From the NCBI GenBank assembly GCA_003242275.1, contig QGUX01000219.1:1-5871 (forward strand): 5,871 nt of DNA, read 5' to 3'. Below, piece by piece: positions 5,015-5,871 of this stretch. A program made the translations under genes and the position numbers. A model generated the notes under the pieces. It was not told where the DNA came from and made no database searches. It saw nothing but the letters and a program-made list of their open reading frames with translations. Numbering within the stretch: the stretch's first letter is position 1; each line of letters starts with the position of its first letter. Source of the DNA: Pseudomonadota bacterium. Lineage in GTDB: Bacteria > Pseudomonadota > Gammaproteobacteria > Steroidobacterales > Steroidobacteraceae.

Positions 5015-5871
5015 TTATCTCTCGTGCCCGCCGCCGGCCCGGCCCCAGTGGAGCTTCGAGCGCAGCAGCCGGAAGTAATCGTAGCCGGGCGGGTGCAGCA
5101 GCGTGATCGATTGCTCCGTCGGGCGGATCTCCAGCCGGTCGCGCGAGGTGATCTCGCCCAGCACCACGCCGTCGCAGGTGACCTGGGCCTGGGTATCGAA
5201 ACGCTCCTGCACCAGCACGGTGATGGTGCTGCGTGCGGAGACCACGATGGGACGGTCGGCCAGGGTGTGCGGGCAGATGGGCACCACGACCAGCACGTCG
5301 AGCCCGGGTTCGATGATGGGACCGCCGCAGGACAGCGCATATGCCGTGGAGCCCGTGGCGCTGGCGACCACCAGCCCGTCGCCGCCATGGCTGTTCACGA
5401 AGCGCCCGTCCACGTGCGTCTCGAAATCGAGGATGCGACCGGTTTCCCACTTGGCCAGCACCACGTCGTTCAGCGCGAGCTGGTGGCGCTCGCTGCCGTC
5501 GGCGCGGACCAGGCGCGCCTCGAGCAGGCGGCGGCGGTCGCGCTGGCACTGGCCGGCCAGCGCCTCGTCCACGCAGCGGAACATGTCCTGCGGCATCACG
5601 TCGGTGAGGAAGCCCAGCCGGCCGCGGTTGATGCCCAGCATGGGCACGTCGCTGCCGGCGAACAGCCGCGCCGCGAACAGCATCGAGCCGTCGCCGCCGA
5701 TGACGATGGCCAGGCCCGCCCGCGACACCAGCTCCGCGTCGTCCACCGGCGTGGCCTGCGCGGTGATGGCGGGCGGGGCGGTGCGCTGGACCAGCACGGT
5801 CAGGCCCCGGGCCGCCAGATGGGGAAGCAGCGCCGCCGCGGATTCCCCGACGGTGCGTTCTTCGAAGCGCC
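5015..5871 (-). CDS. nadK: NAD kinase, N-terminus beyond window
   Basis: NAD kinase phosphorylates NAD+ with ATP (or polyphosphate in some bacteria) to make NADP+, the sole route to NADP in most bacteria. The frame is open to the right edge and shows 284 residues, beginning RFEERTVGESAAALLPHL, so only about 10-15 N-terminal residues are missing. Diagnostic motifs are GGDGSM (from visible residue 58), GINRGRLGFLTD, the NAD-binding ND pair at 134-135 (NE in E. coli), and GGDGLVVASATGSTAY ending near 177, followed by SCGGPI and the PICPHTLADRP stretch. The C-terminal HPPGYDYFRLLRSKLHW is typical of proteobacterial enzymes. A GTG at 5797 could be mistaken for the start, but coding similarity continues upstream of it. 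The TAA stop is three bases before the recN TTG, so the two form one transcription unit, as in many gammaproteobacteria. The promoter and start lie outside the window. Confidence 0.96.
   Translation of the reverse strand, partial: RFEERTVGESAAALLPHLAARGLTVLVQRTAPPAITAQATPVDDAELVSRAGLAIVIGGDGSMLFAARLFAGSDVPMLGINRGRLGFLTDVMPQDMFRCVDEALAGQCQRDRRRLLEARLVRADGSERHQLALNDVVLAKWETGRILDFETHVDGRFVNSHGGDGLVVASATGSTAYALSCGGPIIEPGLDVLVVVPICPHTLADRPIVVSARSTITVLVQERFDTQAQVTCDGVVLGEITSRDRLEIRPTEQSITLLHPPGYDYFRLLRSKLHWGRAGGGHER
5018..5023 (-). promoter_or_regulatory. Weak ribosome binding site of recN inside nadK
   Basis: On the minus strand GAGAGA covers the last two sense codons of nadK, just before its TAA and about seven bases before the recN TTG. 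With a weak site, a TTG start and a stop codon three bases away, recN translation probably depends on ribosomes finishing nadK. Confidence 0.35.

Noticed and set aside
3423..5549. Minus-strand 708-codon open frame across recN and nadK
   Set aside because: It is a shifted-frame shadow, rich in Arg, Ala, Gly and Pro, and overlaps two well-conserved genes throughout.

Overview
The window is a compact, GC-rich chromosomal segment from a proteobacterium, most likely a high-GC gammaproteobacterium of the Xanthomonadales/Nevskiales/Steroidobacterales type. That placement is inferred from gene order and protein character, because no rRNA or other phylogenetic marker is present. It carries seven protein genes and almost no non-coding DNA. 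The longest gene-free stretch is 168 bases. I see no tRNA, rRNA, mobile element or CRISPR array.

Layout from left to right: (1) 1-1277, minus strand, a PAS-PAS-GGDEF signalling protein whose C-terminus lies beyond the left edge; (2) 1446-1919, minus, smpB, the tmRNA partner in ribosome rescue; (3) 1935-2378, plus, ratA, a START/COQ10-like protein, starting 15 bases from smpB and divergent from it; (4) 2398-2763, minus, bamE, an outer-membrane lipoprotein of the BAM complex, convergent with ratA; (5) 2829-3293, plus, fur, the ferric uptake regulator, divergent from bamE and starting at TTG; (6) 3284-5011, minus, recN, the SMC-like repair ATPase, overlapping the end of fur tail to tail and also starting at TTG; (7) 5015-5871, minus, nadK, NAD kinase, truncated at its N-terminus by the right edge and three bases upstream of recN.

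This is a version of the well-known nadK-recN-bamE-ratBA-smpB neighbourhood of gammaproteobacteria. Here fur sits between recN and bamE, as in the omlA-fur arrangement of pseudomonads and xanthomonads, and no ratB is present beside ratA. nadK and recN are one transcription unit. bamE/fur and smpB/ratA are divergent pairs with very short shared promoter regions. ratA/bamE and fur/recN are convergent pairs whose stop codons lie in small GC-rich hairpins.

The genes are housekeeping functions (NADP supply, break repair, iron control, outer-membrane assembly, ribosome rescue) with a c-di-GMP-type sensor at the left end. I did not find a convincing undescribed system. The most interesting points are regulatory: a nearly symmetric core promoter between smpB and ratA that predicts leaderless transcripts both ways, hairpins centred on stop codons, two TTG-started genes, and no recognisable LexA box near recN.
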